Part shown: positions 63,526 to 64,000 of the stretch, in pieces
Position numbering within the stretch: the first letter of the stretch is position 1
Layout of the letters: the number at the start of each line of letters is the position of its first letter
Assembly (NCBI GenBank): GCA_033980235.1
Contig: CM067068.1
Location: 2,128,501 to 2,192,500, forward strand
Length of the DNA: 64,000 nt
Source of the DNA: Diadema setosum
Lineage: Eukaryota > Echinodermata > Echinoidea > Diadematoida > Diadematidae
Reading direction: 5' to 3'
The notes under the pieces: generated by a model
The model's input: only the letters and a program-made list of their open reading frames with translations
What the model was told of the DNA's origin: nothing
Databases searched by the model: none
Translations under genes and position numbers: made by a program

Positions 63526-64000
63526 GATCATACGATCATTGTGTCAGCTAGTTTGGGTGTTGGTTGCCACTGGCTGAGACCAATGCCATAAAAATGGTAA
63601 GGATGTAAGATTCTTGTCTGATCGCACTTAAGTGGCTGAGTGAGGACAACTTATCAGGAATCAGCCGCACCAAAGAGAAAAAGTCTCGAAATAATGCGTT
63701 ATGCGTGTAATCGGAAGTCACAAAATTCTCCGCTCATATACGAATAATCATATCTTCCCAGGTATGATGTGTGTAGGCGCATGGTGCGCATATTGAAGTC
63801 ATACTCTTGCGGGCGGGGGAGGGGGGGGGGGGGTTGAGGCTGTAATTTAAACAGATCAATATCAGCGAAATCTTAATTAATTTTCGTTATACGTGGGAAT
63901 TCTTGTTTAGTTTAGGTCCATGAGAATGCACGAAAATGCATGTTTTGAAATACACGCTTTACGCCTTTATGTTTTAACCTTAAAAACATCTGTCAGGAGA

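Larger units (their letters stand above)
61310..64000. other. Gene-poor right end
   Basis: No family motif was recognised. The longest frames (minus 61401-61757, 118 codons; minus 63061-63399, 112 codons) have no recognisable domain and end in or cross low-complexity sequence. Two palindromes (62478-62501, 62510-62528), a hairpin at 63504-63525 and a (GTT)n run at 63421-63460 are the only structured sites seen. Confidence 0.5.

Overview
The window is eukaryotic genomic DNA: AT-rich non-coding sequence, GT-AG introns, and many short inverted-repeat elements, microsatellites and tRNA-derived SINEs. Gene content and repeat style suggest a marine invertebrate deuterostome, most likely an echinoderm. 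That placement is inference; nothing here fixes the species.

Three protein-coding genes can be supported, all on the + strand. (1) 881-15879 holds the last 13 coding exons (523 codons) of a myotubularin phosphatase of the MTM1/MTMR1/MTMR2 group. The first exons lie upstream of the window, and a long 3' UTR probably follows. (2) 30709-40748 is a complete five-exon MAPEG gene of 153 residues, closest to microsomal glutathione S-transferase 2 / leukotriene C4 synthase. (3) 58428-59543 is a rhodopsin-class GPCR of 371 residues whose coding region is uninterrupted, probably a neuropeptide receptor related to TRH receptors. No shared pathway links the three beyond lipid or signalling roles at membranes.

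Layout: 1-15.9 kb MTMR exons and repeat-bearing introns; 15.9-20.4 kb its likely 3' UTR; 20.4-30.5 kb repeat-rich intergenic DNA with a decayed transposon-type coding fragment (minus strand, about 26.35-27.15 kb) and a 2.3 kb modular repeat; 30.5-41 kb MGST2-like gene; 41-58.3 kb gene-poor DNA with two SINEs; 58.3-60.1 kb GPCR; 60.1-64 kb gene-poor DNA with a TACGC-rich foldback element and two adjacent palindromes.

The most interesting content is in the repeats. Two sequence-unrelated modular families (28021-30360; 37008-38513 with an older copy at 6521-7729) share one architecture: a 5' terminal hairpin whose arm recurs inverted near the 3' end, a tandemly repeated core containing GGTCAAAGGTCA, and a 3' hairpin followed by CTAG. 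This matches non-autonomous Helentron-like elements. Several MITE families are present as pairs of divergent copies, so their ends can be defined inside the window.
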